Source: Ignavibacteria bacterium
Lineage (GTDB): Bacteria; Bacteroidota; Ignavibacteria; Tepidaquicellales; Tepidaquicellaceae
Length of the DNA stretch: 64,000 bases
Reading direction: 5' to 3'
NCBI GenBank assembly: GCA_016716125.1
Contig: JADJWZ010000022.1
Coordinates: forward strand, 43,580-107,579
Shown: positions 1 to 8,807 of the stretch, one piece after another
Layout of the letters: each line of letters starts with the position of its first letter
Position numbering within the stretch: position 1 is the stretch's first letter
The notes under the pieces: model-generated
The model's input: the letters and a program-made list of their open reading frames with translations, nothing else
Told to the model about the DNA's origin: nothing
The model's database searches: none
Position numbers and translations under genes: made by a program

Positions 1-1
1 C

Positions 2-721
2 GCTTTAAGTCTGATCGCAGCATCCGGAAGCGTTTATCAGAATAAAATAAACAGACTAAGGAAAGACAGGAAAGCTCAGGAAGAGTTTACAAAAAAACTT
101 CTCGAAACGCAGGAAAATGAAAGGAAAAGAATTGCAGGCGAACTTCACGACAGCATCGGACAGGATCTTCTCATCTCAAAAAATAAACTTCAGATAAGTC
201 TGAATAATCCTGATGACAGCGAAATTGTATTTAAAAATATAAATGAAGTCTCGGATGTAATTACCGATGCATTGAAGAATGTCAGGGAAATTTCATATTC
301 CCTTCACCCTTATCAGATCGAACGTCTGGGTTTATCAAAGGCGATCGCATCAATTGTCGAAAGAGTTAAGGGAACTGCTGAGATAAAGTTTACATGCAGT
401 ATAGATAATATTGATAAAATTCTTCATCCGGAATCCGAGATCAGTATTTACAGAATAATTCAGGAATGCATGAATAATATTTTAAGACATTCGGAAGCTA
501 ATGAAGTAATTCTTAATATCAGCAGGGGAGAAAATTTTATATCTATTCTGATCGGAGATGACGGTATCGGATTTGATGAGAATAAATTAAAATCCGAAAA
601 AGGAAAGCACGGTTTCGGAATTCAGGGTATGCTCGAAAGGATCAGGCTGATAAAGGGCGAGATGAATATTGAATCCGTTCCCGGAGAAGGAACGACATTA
701 AATTTCAAAGTACCTTTTTGA
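2..721 (+). CDS. Sensor histidine kinase, C-terminal part (5' end outside window)
   Basis: The last 239 residues are visible; the frame is open from base 2 and the gene begins upstream. What is seen starts with the end of a probable membrane segment and a charged coiled-coil linker. A HisKA_3 phosphoacceptor helix follows (ERKRIAGELHDSIGQ; the His is visible residue 49). Then comes a HATPase_c domain with an N box (ECMNNILRH), a G1 box (DDGIGFD) and a G2 box (GFGIQGM). This is the NarX/DesK/LiaS-type kinase family, which autophosphorylates on His and passes phosphate to a LuxR-type regulator. Such a regulator (908-1564) lies 186 bases downstream, so they are a likely two-component pair. The signal sensed cannot be judged because the sensor part is missing. 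Confidence 0.92.
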   Translation, partial: ALSLIAASGSVYQNKINRLRKDRKAQEEFTKKLLETQENERKRIAGELHDSIGQDLLISKNKLQISLNNPDDSEIVFKNINEVSDVITDALKNVREISYSLHPYQIERLGLSKAIASIVERVKGTAEIKFTCSIDNIDKILHPESEISIYRIIQECMNNILRHSEANEVILNISRGENFISILIGDDGIGFDENKLKSEKGKHGFGIQGMLERIRLIKGEMNIESVPGEGTTLNFKVPF

Positions 722-907
722 AATATTTGCTAAGCTCAGATTAATTTAAAATAAGTAACGAATACAATTTATTTATCTATATAGAATTATTGCAGCGTAT
801 CCAGAACTATTCAAACCTCACTCACTGCAAAAAATAACAATTGAACAATTAAACAGATGTTGGTATTTTGATTTTAAATAATTCAAACCAATACTAATAT
901 AAAACCG

Positions 908-1564
908 ATGGAGAAACAGCTTGAAATTATCATGGCAGACGATCATCCTATTTTCAGAAACGGGCTGAAGCAGATCATAGAAACTGATAAGAATATTATA
1001 ATAAAGGGAGAGTGTGACAACGGTTTAAAAGCGTTTGAAATGATAGAAGAGCTTACTCCTGACATTGCGCTGCTTGACATTGATATGCCAAAGATGACAG
1101 GTCTTGAAGTGCTGAGAAAACTGAAAGACAGCAAAACTAAAATAATTTTTCTTACAATGTATGCCGAGGAAGATATTTTTGACGAAGCTATGAATCTCGG
1201 TGTCAAAGGTTATGTACTGAAAGACAGCGCTGTTAATGATGTTATAAAATGTATCTGGTCAGTCTGGGAGGATAATTATTTCATCAGTCCTTCCGTATCA
1301 AACTTTGCAGTTAACAGAAGAAAACGTCTGAATGAACTTAAAAGCAATACGCCTTCACTTGAAAGTCTGACACAGACTGAAAAGAGGATCCTAAAATTCA
1401 TATCAGAAAATAAAACAAGTAAGGAAATTGCCAGAGACCTTTTCCTCAGCCCGAGGACAATTGAAAATCACCGCACAAATATAAGTAATAAACTTAACCT
1501 CAGGGGTAGTCACAGTCTTATCAAGTTTGCAATTGAAAATAAATCCGTACTGTCTGATCTGTAA
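908..1564 (+). CDS. LuxR/NarL-family DNA-binding response regulator
   Basis: The 218-residue length is typical of the NarL family. The N-terminal receiver domain (about 5-120) has the acidic pair D11-D12, the phosphoacceptor D57 in LLDIDMP, the switch Thr83 (FLTMY) and the conserved Lys105 (YVLKD). The C-terminal GerE/LuxR helix-turn-helix (about 150-210) contains LTQTEKRILKFI and SKEIARDLFLSPRTIENH, where the recognition helix is expected. It should bind DNA as a dimer once phosphorylated by the kinase encoded just upstream (2-721). No target site is evident in the window. Confidence 0.95.
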   Translation: MEKQLEIIMADDHPIFRNGLKQIIETDKNIIIKGECDNGLKAFEMIEELTPDIALLDIDMPKMTGLEVLRKLKDSKTKIIFLTMYAEEDIFDEAMNLGVKGYVLKDSAVNDVIKCIWSVWEDNYFISPSVSNFAVNRRKRLNELKSNTPSLESLTQTEKRILKFISENKTSKEIARDLFLSPRTIENHRTNISNKLNLRGSHSLIKFAIENKSVLSDL

Positions 1565-1643
1565 TAAAATACAGCATGTCAGATTAGACATGCAAAAGTA
1601 AAGATTCCCTCTCCTTGCCAGAGTGTCTCAAAACATTACTAAC

Positions 1644-1720
1644 TTACCACAAAGTCACAAAGACACTAAGGAAAATGTTTTAAAAATATAATACTTTGTG
1701 CCTTTGTGACTTCGTGGTAA
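1644..1720. repeat. Long imperfect palindrome between regulator and sahH
   Basis: Bases 1644-1670 and 1694-1720 form an inverted repeat of 27 bases per arm with three mismatches, around a 23-base loop. The arm begins TTACCACAAAGTCACAAAG. Related palindromes rich in CACAAAGTCAC occur between genes in many environmental bacterial genomes, so this is probably one copy of a dispersed intergenic element. It could also form a hairpin in the message and separate the regulator from sahH. Confidence 0.8.
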
Positions 1721-1843
1721 TTTATATTTCTAAGGGTTGTCGCGAAGGCGAATTATAAAAAATACTAATTAATCGATTTATTTAAAAAAATATATGTGTT
1801 ATCTTTACAGTCCAAAAATCTTAGTAAACTAATAATTAAAAAC

Positions 1844-1851
1844 AAAAGGAG
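1844..1851 (+). promoter_or_regulatory. Shine-Dalgarno site that fixes the sahH start
   Basis: AAAAGGAG lies seven bases before an in-frame TTG at 1859. No comparable site precedes the upstream in-frame GTG at 1796. The resulting N-terminus agrees with family members, so TTG is preferred. Confidence 0.7.
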
Positions 1852-1858
1852 TCATAAT

Positions 1859-3184
1859 TTGAGCACATCAACAATAGATAATACAAAAGTATTGCCTTAT
1901 AAAGTAAAAGATATTTCTCTTGCTGAATGGGGCAGAAAAGAGATCAGACTTGCCGAGGCGGAAATGCCGGGATTAATGTCGATCAGAGAAGAATACAAAT
2001 CACAAAAACCTCTGAAAGGCGCAAGGATTGCCGGATGTCTGCATATGACAATTCAGACAGCGGTATTAATTGAAACACTTAAAGACCTCGGAGCTGAAGT
2101 AACATGGTCTTCATGTAATATTTTCTCTACACAGGATCACGCAGCAGCGGCAATAGCGGCAGCGGGAATTCCGGTATACGCGTGGAAAGGAATGAACGAA
2201 GAAGAATTTAACTGGTGTATAGAGCAGACTTTATTCTTCGGTGAAGACAGAAAGCCATTGAACATGATACTTGATGACGGCGGTGATCTTACAAATATGG
2301 TCTTTGATAAATATCCTGAACTTATTGCAGAGATCAAAGGATTATCTGAAGAAACTACTACAGGCGTCCTGAGACTTTATGAAAGAATGAAAAAAGGAAC
2401 TCTTTCAGTTCCGGCAATAAATGTTAATGACTCGGTTACAAAGTCAAAATTCGATAATAAATACGGTTGTAAAGAATCATTGGTAGATGCGATCAGAAGA
2501 GCGACAGATATAATGATGGCAGGAAAAGTTGCAGTAGTCGCAGGTTACGGTGACGTCGGTAAAGGTTCAGCGCAGTCACTCAGAGGCGCAGGAGCAAGAG
2601 TTTTAATTACTGAGATCGATCCGATCTGCGCGCTTCAGGCGGCAATGGACGGATTTCAGGTTGTAACAATGGATGAAGCTGTTAAAATGGCTGACATTTT
2701 TGTAACTGCAACCGGTAATTACAATATCATTACTGACAGACATTTCAAAGGAATGAAAGATAAAGCTATTGTATGTAACATCGGACACTTTGATAATGAA
2801 ATTGACATGGCGTGGCTTAATAAAAATTACGGTGAGACAAAAGATACAATTAAGCCGCAGGTGGATATATATAATGTTGACGGAAATGAGATCATAATAC
2901 TAGCCGAAGGAAGACTTGTAAATCTCGGCTGCGCAATGGGACATCCTTCATTTGTAATGTCAAACTCATTTACTAATCAGGTGCTTGCTCAGATCGAACT
3001 CTGGACTAACTATTCAAATTATGAGAATAAAGTTTATGTATTGCCGAAACATCTTGATGAAAAAGTTGCAAGACTTCACCTTGAAAAAGTCGGCGCAAAG
3101 CTTGAGACACTTTCAAAAGAGCAGGCTGAATATATCGGTGTGGATGTTTCGGGTCCGTACAAATCCGATACATACAGATATTAA
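1859..3184 (+). CDS. ahcY: Adenosylhomocysteinase (S-adenosyl-L-homocysteine hydrolase)
   Basis: The enzyme splits S-adenosylhomocysteine to adenosine and homocysteine in the cytoplasm, relieving product inhibition of methyltransferases and feeding methionine recycling. From the TTG at 1859 the protein has 441 residues, within the family range. It shows the conserved HAAAAIAAAGIPVYAWKG stretch, the NVNDSVTKSKFDN substrate region, the NAD-binding GYGDVGKG (about residues 229-236) and the canonical C-terminal YRY. A longer start (GTG 1796) would add 21 residues but lacks a ribosome site. The gene is monocistronic here; no SAH or SAM riboswitch was recognised upstream. Confidence 0.97.
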   Translation: MSTSTIDNTKVLPYKVKDISLAEWGRKEIRLAEAEMPGLMSIREEYKSQKPLKGARIAGCLHMTIQTAVLIETLKDLGAEVTWSSCNIFSTQDHAAAAIAAAGIPVYAWKGMNEEEFNWCIEQTLFFGEDRKPLNMILDDGGDLTNMVFDKYPELIAEIKGLSEETTTGVLRLYERMKKGTLSVPAINVNDSVTKSKFDNKYGCKESLVDAIRRATDIMMAGKVAVVAGYGDVGKGSAQSLRGAGARVLITEIDPICALQAAMDGFQVVTMDEAVKMADIFVTATGNYNIITDRHFKGMKDKAIVCNIGHFDNEIDMAWLNKNYGETKDTIKPQVDIYNVDGNEIIILAEGRLVNLGCAMGHPSFVMSNSFTNQVLAQIELWTNYSNYENKVYVLPKHLDEKVARLHLEKVGAKLETLSKEQAEYIGVDVSGPYKSDTYRY

Positions 3185-3190
3185 AAGAGA

Positions 3191-3242
3191 ATTATCAATG
3201 ATCAATTATCAATTATCAATGATCAATTATCAATGATCAATG
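3191..3242. repeat. AT-rich short repeats, left flank of the four-helix gene
   Basis: A run of ATCAATTATCAATGATCAATT-like 7-14 base units follows the sahH stop codon. The reverse complement of its core reappears at 3737-3770 on the far side of the four-helix-bundle gene, so the two form loose inverted flanks. Confidence 0.75.
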
Positions 3243-3340
3243 TTTAATTTTTAGAGATCAATTTTCAATTGTTTTTTTGATTTGAATTATTAATGTTTTA
3301 TAGTTTTTATGAATATTATGACTTCTGAAAGGATGAAATT

Positions 3341-3706
3341 ATGTGTGGTGAAAAGAGAAACATTGTTAAAGAGAAATCTTATACTTTTGCTTTAGAAATT
3401 GTTAATCTTTGTAAATATCTTAGGGAATCAAAGCGCGACAGTATTTTATCTAATCAAATTTTAAGAAGTGGAGTTTCAATTGGTTCAAACATTGAAGAAT
3501 CAGTTGGAAGCAATAGTAAAAGAGATTTTATTTTTAAAATGTCTATTGCTTATAGAGAATCCAGAGAAACAAGGTACTGGCTGAGACTATTAAAAGATGC
3601 TGAATATATTGATCTTTCAAAATATGTAAATTTGGAAAGTAAATGTGCTGAGTTAATAAAAATATTAGGAAAAATAATCGCTACAACAAAGTCCAATATG
3701 AAGTAA
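3341..3706 (+). CDS. Four helix bundle protein (23S rRNA intervening sequence / S23 family)
   Basis: The protein has 121 residues, the usual size of the family. It carries the typical LSNQILRSGVSIGSNIEE segment followed by AYRESRETRYWLRLL, and is predicted to be almost wholly alpha-helical. Members were first found encoded in insertions of 23S rRNA genes, but most, like this one, stand alone and have no proven activity; they form pentameric four-helix bundles. The ATG at 3341 is preceded by GAAAGGATG. AT-rich inverted repeats flank the gene (3191-3242 and 3737-3770), an arrangement that suggests a small mobile or transferred cassette inserted between sahH and tRNA-Thr. Confidence 0.93.
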   Translation: MCGEKRNIVKEKSYTFALEIVNLCKYLRESKRDSILSNQILRSGVSIGSNIEESVGSNSKRDFIFKMSIAYRESRETRYWLRLLKDAEYIDLSKYVNLESKCAELIKILGKIIATTKSNMK

Positions 3707-3736
3707 TTATAGTTAAAATTAGTAATTAGCTTTTAA

Positions 3737-3770
3737 TTGAACATTGATAATTGATAATTGAAAATTGAAT
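3737..3770. repeat. AT-rich short repeats, right flank of the four-helix gene
   Basis: TTGATAATTGATAATTGAAA-like units end one base before the tRNA-Thr. They are the reverse complement of the core of 3191-3242, with about 20 matching bases. Confidence 0.75.
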
Positions 3771-3771
3771 T

Positions 3772-3844
3772 GCTGGTGTAGCTCAGTTGGTAGAGCAGCT
3801 GATTCGTAATCAGCAGGTCAGCAGTTCAAATCTGCTCACCAGCT
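3772..3844 (+). tRNA. tRNA-Thr (anticodon CGT)
   Basis: The sequence folds as a full cloverleaf. The acceptor GCTGGTG pairs with CACCAGC, the D stem GCTC with GAGC, the anticodon stem GCTGA with TCAGC around the loop TTCGTAA, and the T stem AGCAG with CTGCT around TTCAAAT. Bases 34-36 read CGT, so it decodes ACG (Thr). The discriminator is T and the 3' CCA is not encoded. Confidence 0.96.
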
Positions 3845-3856
3845 CGGAGTAATTAA

Positions 3857-3883
3857 AAACCCTGAAATAATCTTTCAGGGTTT
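3857..3883 (+). terminator. Rho-independent terminator after tRNA-Thr
   Basis: AAACCCTGAAA and TTTCAGGGTTT form an 11-base perfect stem with a five-base loop. A T-rich tract (to about 3892) follows, 13 bases after the tRNA. It could also act on the convergent minus-strand gene. Confidence 0.88.
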
Positions 3884-3940
3884 TTTGTTTTTGTAGTACA
3901 AAATATTTATGGAGAATGGGTTACTAATTATTTCCAAAGA

Positions 3941-5269
3941 TCACTTCAGTAGCAGCATTGATCTGCCGGTAACCTGTCTGCCGTCCGCTGACAGTCTGTA
4001 AAAGTAAACACCGCTTGAAAGTCCCGAAGCGTCAAATATAACTTCGTATCTGCCGGGAGATTTTTTTTCACTGAGAAGAGTTTTTATTTCATTACCAAGA
4101 ATATCATAAATTTTGAGTTCAGTATGAACTAAACTGCTCCGACCGTTTACTGACCGGGGTATTTCAAATACAATTTTCGTAACGGGATTAAAAGGATTGG
4201 GATAATTCTGATGAAGTTTGTAATCTGAAATTTGAAATGTCTTAGTCGATGTAATATCAGTCATAGTAGTATTGTATTTATAAACCGCTCCGTGATCGCC
4301 GACACACCATCCGTAAGTTGTATCAATGAACTGAATATCAAATATCGCTGATGAATCCGGTATATCCAGTTTATTCCAGTTGTCTCCCGAGTTCGAAGAT
4401 CTGAATAATTTACTAAGATAACCAATTGTGATCCAGCCGTCATTTCTTTTTCTGAAATCAATTGAAAGAGCCATACCGACATAGCCGAGATTTACATTGA
4501 AAGAAGACTGCCAGTTATTATTTGTTCTGTAAAAGCTTGCGCCGAATTTAAAATCACCCGTAAGACAAATTGCAGTATCCGGGTGAAAAATATATATGTC
4601 GTTAACAGCATCAGGTCCGGTCGGCACCGGAACCCAGTTCCTTCCTTTGTTTACAGTCTTCCAGACAATACCTGCAATATCCTGTACGCCGCCTGTCGCA
4701 TATCCCGTATCCTTATTCAGAAAAGTAATATGATTTACAGGAAATCCGTTAAATCCGTTTGAATCGGAAATTGCATCTGTCCATGACAAGCCGCCGTTTG
4801 CAGTGTATAGTATGAACTGCGGCGAACCGCCTATAAAACCGTTTAAGGAATCCAGATAAAATACAGACCCGTAAAATTCATTTGTATCGGGATAAATCTC
4901 TGATTCCCAGGTATCGCCGCCGTTGGTTGTTTTCAAAAGAAGCGTGCCGAAATATTCACCGGGTTCAGGATTGAATATCCATGCATTAGCCCAGCCAAGT
5001 CTTTCATTAATAAAATGCATTGAAATGATATCGTGAAAAGTATTTGAGTTCTGAATATTCCAGTTTCTCCCTGAGTCAGTGCTTTTCATGATCACACCGG
5101 AATCGCCTGATACCCAGCCTGTATTGGTATCAATAAAAAAACAATTAGAAAGTCTCTTAGTGGTCGGTGTGTTTTGTCTGAGCCAGTATTCCTGTGAAAA
5201 AACATTACTGCAGAATAAGGATATTAGCGTAGCGGAAATAATTACGAATGAATAATTTTTAAATTTCAT
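3941..5269 (-). CDS. Secreted Ycf48-like propeller protein with T9SS sorting domain
   Basis: The protein has 442 residues and a Sec signal peptide (about 1-25, ending NVFSQ). A beta-propeller of Ycf48/BNR-type repeats follows (WVSGDSGVIMKSTDSGRNW-like units, each with a TG/SGxxW turn). From about residue 352 there is a type A T9SS C-terminal sorting domain: NYPNPFNPVTKI, then YDILGNEIKTL, then LSSGVYFYRL and a terminal MLLLK. It should be exported by Sec and taken to the cell surface by T9SS. The gene is divergent from 5445-8300 with a 175-base shared promoter region. A related gene with the same divergent arrangement lies at 15280-16603. Ligand and function are unknown. Confidence 0.9.
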   Translation of the reverse strand: MKFKNYSFVIISATLISLFCSNVFSQEYWLRQNTPTTKRLSNCFFIDTNTGWVSGDSGVIMKSTDSGRNWNIQNSNTFHDIISMHFINERLGWANAWIFNPEPGEYFGTLLLKTTNGGDTWESEIYPDTNEFYGSVFYLDSLNGFIGGSPQFILYTANGGLSWTDAISDSNGFNGFPVNHITFLNKDTGYATGGVQDIAGIVWKTVNKGRNWVPVPTGPDAVNDIYIFHPDTAICLTGDFKFGASFYRTNNNWQSSFNVNLGYVGMALSIDFRKRNDGWITIGYLSKLFRSSNSGDNWNKLDIPDSSAIFDIQFIDTTYGWCVGDHGAVYKYNTTMTDITSTKTFQISDYKLHQNYPNPFNPVTKIVFEIPRSVNGRSSLVHTELKIYDILGNEIKTLLSEKKSPGRYEVIFDASGLSSGVYFYRLSADGRQVTGRSMLLLK

Positions 5270-5444
5270 ATATGATTTGTTAAAATCAATTTATGGAATT
5301 TGATTTTCTAATTCAATTAATATGCTTAACGTATAAATAATGTATACAATCTATATTCTGACTTGAATTAATAATTCTATTTGATTTAGTTGTCTAAATT
5401 TTTTTAAAACACATCTAAATAATATTCTTTCGAAAGGGAATTTA

Positions 5445-8300
5445 ATGAAAAAATTGTTTCTCCTCATCCCGGTTATTGCAGTCGGGTTTTATTTCTTTAC
5501 AGGTCAGTCACAGGAAGACAAACCTGAAAAATGGAGCCGCGACCAAAGAACAACAGAGCTTCAGGATCTAAGCAAGGTAATGTCTGCTCCGCTGCCGGTG
5601 GAGTATGATAATTTTATACCTAATAATCAGCCGATGTATTACAACTCACCAAATGGTGTAACGGTTGTAAATCCAAACATCAGGGTTCTCCCGAGACAGA
5701 CACCATTCAGTTATCAGACGGAAGTTATAATTACACGTCATCCGGGAAATCCTTTAATTATGTACGGATCTTCAAATGCAATCAGCAATGCCGGCGGAAG
5801 TTTGTTCATTTCAGAAGGCGCTTATGTAACCACTGACGGCGGTACTTCATGGTTCGGCAGCGATACTATGAAAAATACAGGCGGCAGCATACTTACCGGG
5901 CATGGCGGTGATCCGGGGATTACAATCGATAAAGACGGAAGATTTATTATATCACATTTAGGCGGAGGTATAAAAGCAAACTATTCTACTAATAACGGAC
6001 TGAACTGGTCAAATGACGTAACAATAGTTACAGGATCTCAGGATAAAAATCTTACAACTACAGACGACTCACCAACAAGTCCATATTACCGCAGATCATA
6101 TACTGCCTGGTCAAGATTTACTGTTTCACTTCCGCCTATAGCTTTTTCTTACACAACAAACGGCGGAGTGAGCTGGTCAACAGCGGCAAATGTGAATACT
6201 CCTCCTTCAGGTCATTATTCCCAGGGAGTTGATCTGAGAACCGGTCCTAACGGCGAGGTTTATTTATGCTGGGCTGCACCTTTAGCTTCCAGTCCTTTTA
6301 CGGAAGATTATTGCGGATTTGCAAAATCAACAAACGGAGGTGTCAACTGGACAGTAAACAACAATGCCTTTGATATGAACGGAATCAGAGGAAACTTACT
6401 TTCCACAAATATAAGAGTAAACAGTTTTCCGAGGATTGATGTTGACAGAACATGCGGACCAAGAGCAGGCTGGATCTATATTGTCGTTTCACAAAAAAAT
6501 CTTTCGCCTTCAGGATCGGATGCGGATATTGTGATCCACAGATCCACAAACGGCGGAACATCATGGTCAGCCGGAATAAGGGTAAATCAGGACGCTTTGA
6601 ATAACGGAAAGTCGCAGTGGTTCCCGGCTGTAAGAGTTGATGAATCAGGCGGCGTGAACGTTGTATATTATGATAACAGAGGAACTACAAACACAGACAC
6701 GGCGGAAGTGTATATGTCAAGATCAATGGACGGCGGCGTTACATGGACAGACATGAAAGTTTCAGACGCAAGATTCAGACCTACTTCACTGGCTATATCA
6801 GGTATTGCAAGCGGATATCAGGGCGATTACATTGGAATTACTTCAGGACTTGTCGAAGGAAACCCCGTTAATGGTAATCAAAGGATCTGGCCATTCTGGA
6901 TGGATAACAGACTCGGCGGATTCCAGTATCAGGCGTATACTGCAAAAGTGGAATTACTACCGACCAATCCCTGCACAGGCTGTGAAGATTTTGCAAGCGC
7001 AGCTTTTACTCCTGAATATTTTCATCTTGAATATACAGGCACTCAGCGCTGGAGCAGACAGAATCCAAGCGCATACGGAGCAGGAACAGGCAGCGCAAAG
7101 TTTGATTTCTTTAGTGATAATGTAGGTGCGCCTCAGTCACTTATTACTGATTTTCAGGCGGTTACATCAGGTTTCTATCTGACTTTTGACCAGGCATATG
7201 CTCCATACGGCGCAGGTTTTCCCGGACCTGATACTTTAGTAGTGGAATCATCCGTAAACGGAGGATTTAGTTATACAACACGCGCAGTTTTACTCGGAAA
7301 ATTTCCGGACGGCGGCGAGCTGAATACTGCACCGGCTACTACAAATGCTTTTGTTCCAACATCTTCACAATGGGCTCCAAAAATTTATTCCTTACCTGCG
7401 GGAACAAACAGAGTAAGACTAAGAGCTGAAAGCGGATTCGGAAATAATTTATATATCGATAATATTTGCGTGCAGGCATTACCAAATCCTGTTGCGAATA
7501 ATTTATGTGATGCGCCTGAGGGATTTTTCAGACCATCTCCGCTTTCTATTGTACAGGATACGATTACTGTGTATCTGAAGAGAACTGATTTCCCGAATAT
7601 TACTGTTGATTCATCAAAAATGTATATGCTTAGTCATGGTTGTCAGAACTTTACTTTCAGTAATGCGTTAAGCGGAAATTATCATATGGTATTTAAGCAC
7701 AGAAATTCAATTGAGACCTGGACGAATGCCGGAATACCAAATTATACAAGAGGAACATTTTTTACTTATGATCTGATAAATAACAATGCTGTCGTTTACG
7801 GCGGCAATCAGACACAGATTCCGAGCTTTTCATTTTGGTTTAATTACAGCGGAGACTGTAACAGAGACGGCGTAATTGACATAGGTGATCTGACAATCAT
7901 AGATAATGATGCATTTAATTTTGTATCAGGATATGAGCAGTCGGATGTAAACGGAGATAATTTCTCTGATCTTGCTGATTATGCTCTTGCAGATAACAAT
8001 GCATTTAATATAGTTACAAGAATTATTCCTCCGGGAGCAGCTCCTGAACCGCCAACTGTAAATAATGATGCGCCGGTATTCAACACTGAAGCGGAAAAAA
8101 CAAAATACGAAATGCATCTGAAGTACATGAAGGAAAAAGTAACTGCAGAAGAAGTAACGAAAAATTCTGAGATGAATGAATTCCTGAAACTCAGAAATGA
8201 AAGAGAAAAGAACAGAACAGCGCCTGTGAAAAAATCTATTGATGTTAAGAATGATGTAAGAAGTAATACAGGCGGCAAAGGTGTTTCAATAGGACAATGA
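5445..8300 (+). CDS. Large secreted Asp-box (sialidase-like) propeller protein with dockerin-like repeat
   Basis: The protein has 951 residues. An N-terminal hydrophobic segment (MKKLFLLIPVIAVGFYFF) is followed by a six-bladed-type propeller (about 60-500) with many Asp-box motifs such as TTDGGTSWF, STNNGLNWS and STNGGTSWS. A beta-sandwich-like module begins with CEDF (about 510-685) and a second module with the HRNSIETW motif follows (about 690-790). Two EF-hand-like dockerin repeats (GDCNRDGVIDIGDL and DVNGDNFSDLADY) span about 802-855, and a charged Lys/Glu-rich tail of about 90 residues ends in SIGQ. No sialidase catalytic set is evident, so enzyme activity should not be assumed. There is no NPFNP-type T9SS domain. 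The upstream AAAGGGAA gives a good ribosome site. Paralogues: 12045, 16765, 20324 and 23452. Confidence 0.9.
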   Translation: MKKLFLLIPVIAVGFYFFTGQSQEDKPEKWSRDQRTTELQDLSKVMSAPLPVEYDNFIPNNQPMYYNSPNGVTVVNPNIRVLPRQTPFSYQTEVIITRHPGNPLIMYGSSNAISNAGGSLFISEGAYVTTDGGTSWFGSDTMKNTGGSILTGHGGDPGITIDKDGRFIISHLGGGIKANYSTNNGLNWSNDVTIVTGSQDKNLTTTDDSPTSPYYRRSYTAWSRFTVSLPPIAFSYTTNGGVSWSTAANVNTPPSGHYSQGVDLRTGPNGEVYLCWAAPLASSPFTEDYCGFAKSTNGGVNWTVNNNAFDMNGIRGNLLSTNIRVNSFPRIDVDRTCGPRAGWIYIVVSQKNLSPSGSDADIVIHRSTNGGTSWSAGIRVNQDALNNGKSQWFPAVRVDESGGVNVVYYDNRGTTNTDTAEVYMSRSMDGGVTWTDMKVSDARFRPTSLAISGIASGYQGDYIGITSGLVEGNPVNGNQRIWPFWMDNRLGGFQYQAYTAKVELLPTNPCTGCEDFASAAFTPEYFHLEYTGTQRWSRQNPSAYGAGTGSAKFDFFSDNVGAPQSLITDFQAVTSGFYLTFDQAYAPYGAGFPGPDTLVVESSVNGGFSYTTRAVLLGKFPDGGELNTAPATTNAFVPTSSQWAPKIYSLPAGTNRVRLRAESGFGNNLYIDNICVQALPNPVANNLCDAPEGFFRPSPLSIVQDTITVYLKRTDFPNITVDSSKMYMLSHGCQNFTFSNALSGNYHMVFKHRNSIETWTNAGIPNYTRGTFFTYDLINNNAVVYGGNQTQIPSFSFWFNYSGDCNRDGVIDIGDLTIIDNDAFNFVSGYEQSDVNGDNFSDLADYALADNNAFNIVTRIIPPGAAPEPPTVNNDAPVFNTEAEKTKYEMHLKYMKEKVTAEEVTKNSEMNEFLKLRNEREKNRTAPVKKSIDVKNDVRSNTGGKGVSIGQ

Positions 8301-8325
8301 GGTAATTAGTTTTTAATTTAATATC

Positions 8326-8353
8326 AAAGCCGTGAAAATTATTTCACGGCTTT
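8326..8353 (+). terminator. Rho-independent terminator of 5445-8300
   Basis: AAAGCCGTGAAA pairs with TTTCACGGCTTT around a four-base loop, followed by a T tract. The same stem core recurs after the paralogous genes at 19636, 23196 and 27352. Confidence 0.92.
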
Positions 8354-8807
8354 TTTTTTAGATAAATTATACATCTGCAACAGATGATGTTTCTCTAATT
8401 TTTAAAATATTCTACCGGCAGGTTTTCCTGTTTTGTACTGAAATCTTTAAAAACAATTTTAAAATATTTAAAATTTGGGGAACGTCTGAAAAATTCGCCT
8501 GTCTGATATAATAAGGAGGGGAACTAACGAAAAATGAAAATCTAAAGATTCTCAAATAATAAGGAGAAGTAAAATTAAGGAATAATTATCAGAAATGAAG
8601 TAACTGGAAAGTTTTATAAAGAATGCGGAGACTTATTTAAAGAAACAGAAACGCATTGAAAGGAAAGCGTGAAATCAAATTAAGAATGATGAATGTGAAA
8701 CGAAGCGGCGGAGAAATTGAACAAAGGACTGCAAATTCTGAATAAAGCGGCGGAGAAACTGAATTAAGGGTTCTGATAAATGAAAAAAGAAGGGGAGAAG
8801 TAATAAA
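8354..8807. other. Gene-free purine-rich stretch leading into the minisatellite
   Basis: No gene is recognisable. From about 8505 the plus strand becomes strongly purine-rich and contains degenerate relatives of the following 21-base repeat. It also holds a direct repeat, GCGGCGGAGAAA(T/C)TGAA, near 8706 and 8748. This looks like older, decayed array material. Confidence 0.6.

Noticed and set aside
1741..1858. SAM or SAH riboswitch before ahcY
   Set aside because: I could not find the conserved core of any known SAM/SAH riboswitch; only an ordinary ribosome site is evident.
3191..3770. Intervening sequence inside a 23S rRNA gene
   Set aside because: No rRNA sequence flanks the four-helix gene; neighbours are ahcY and tRNA-Thr.
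5445..8300. Active sialidase
   Set aside because: Asp-box motifs are present, but the arginine triad and catalytic Tyr/Glu arrangement could not be recognised, so only the fold is claimed.
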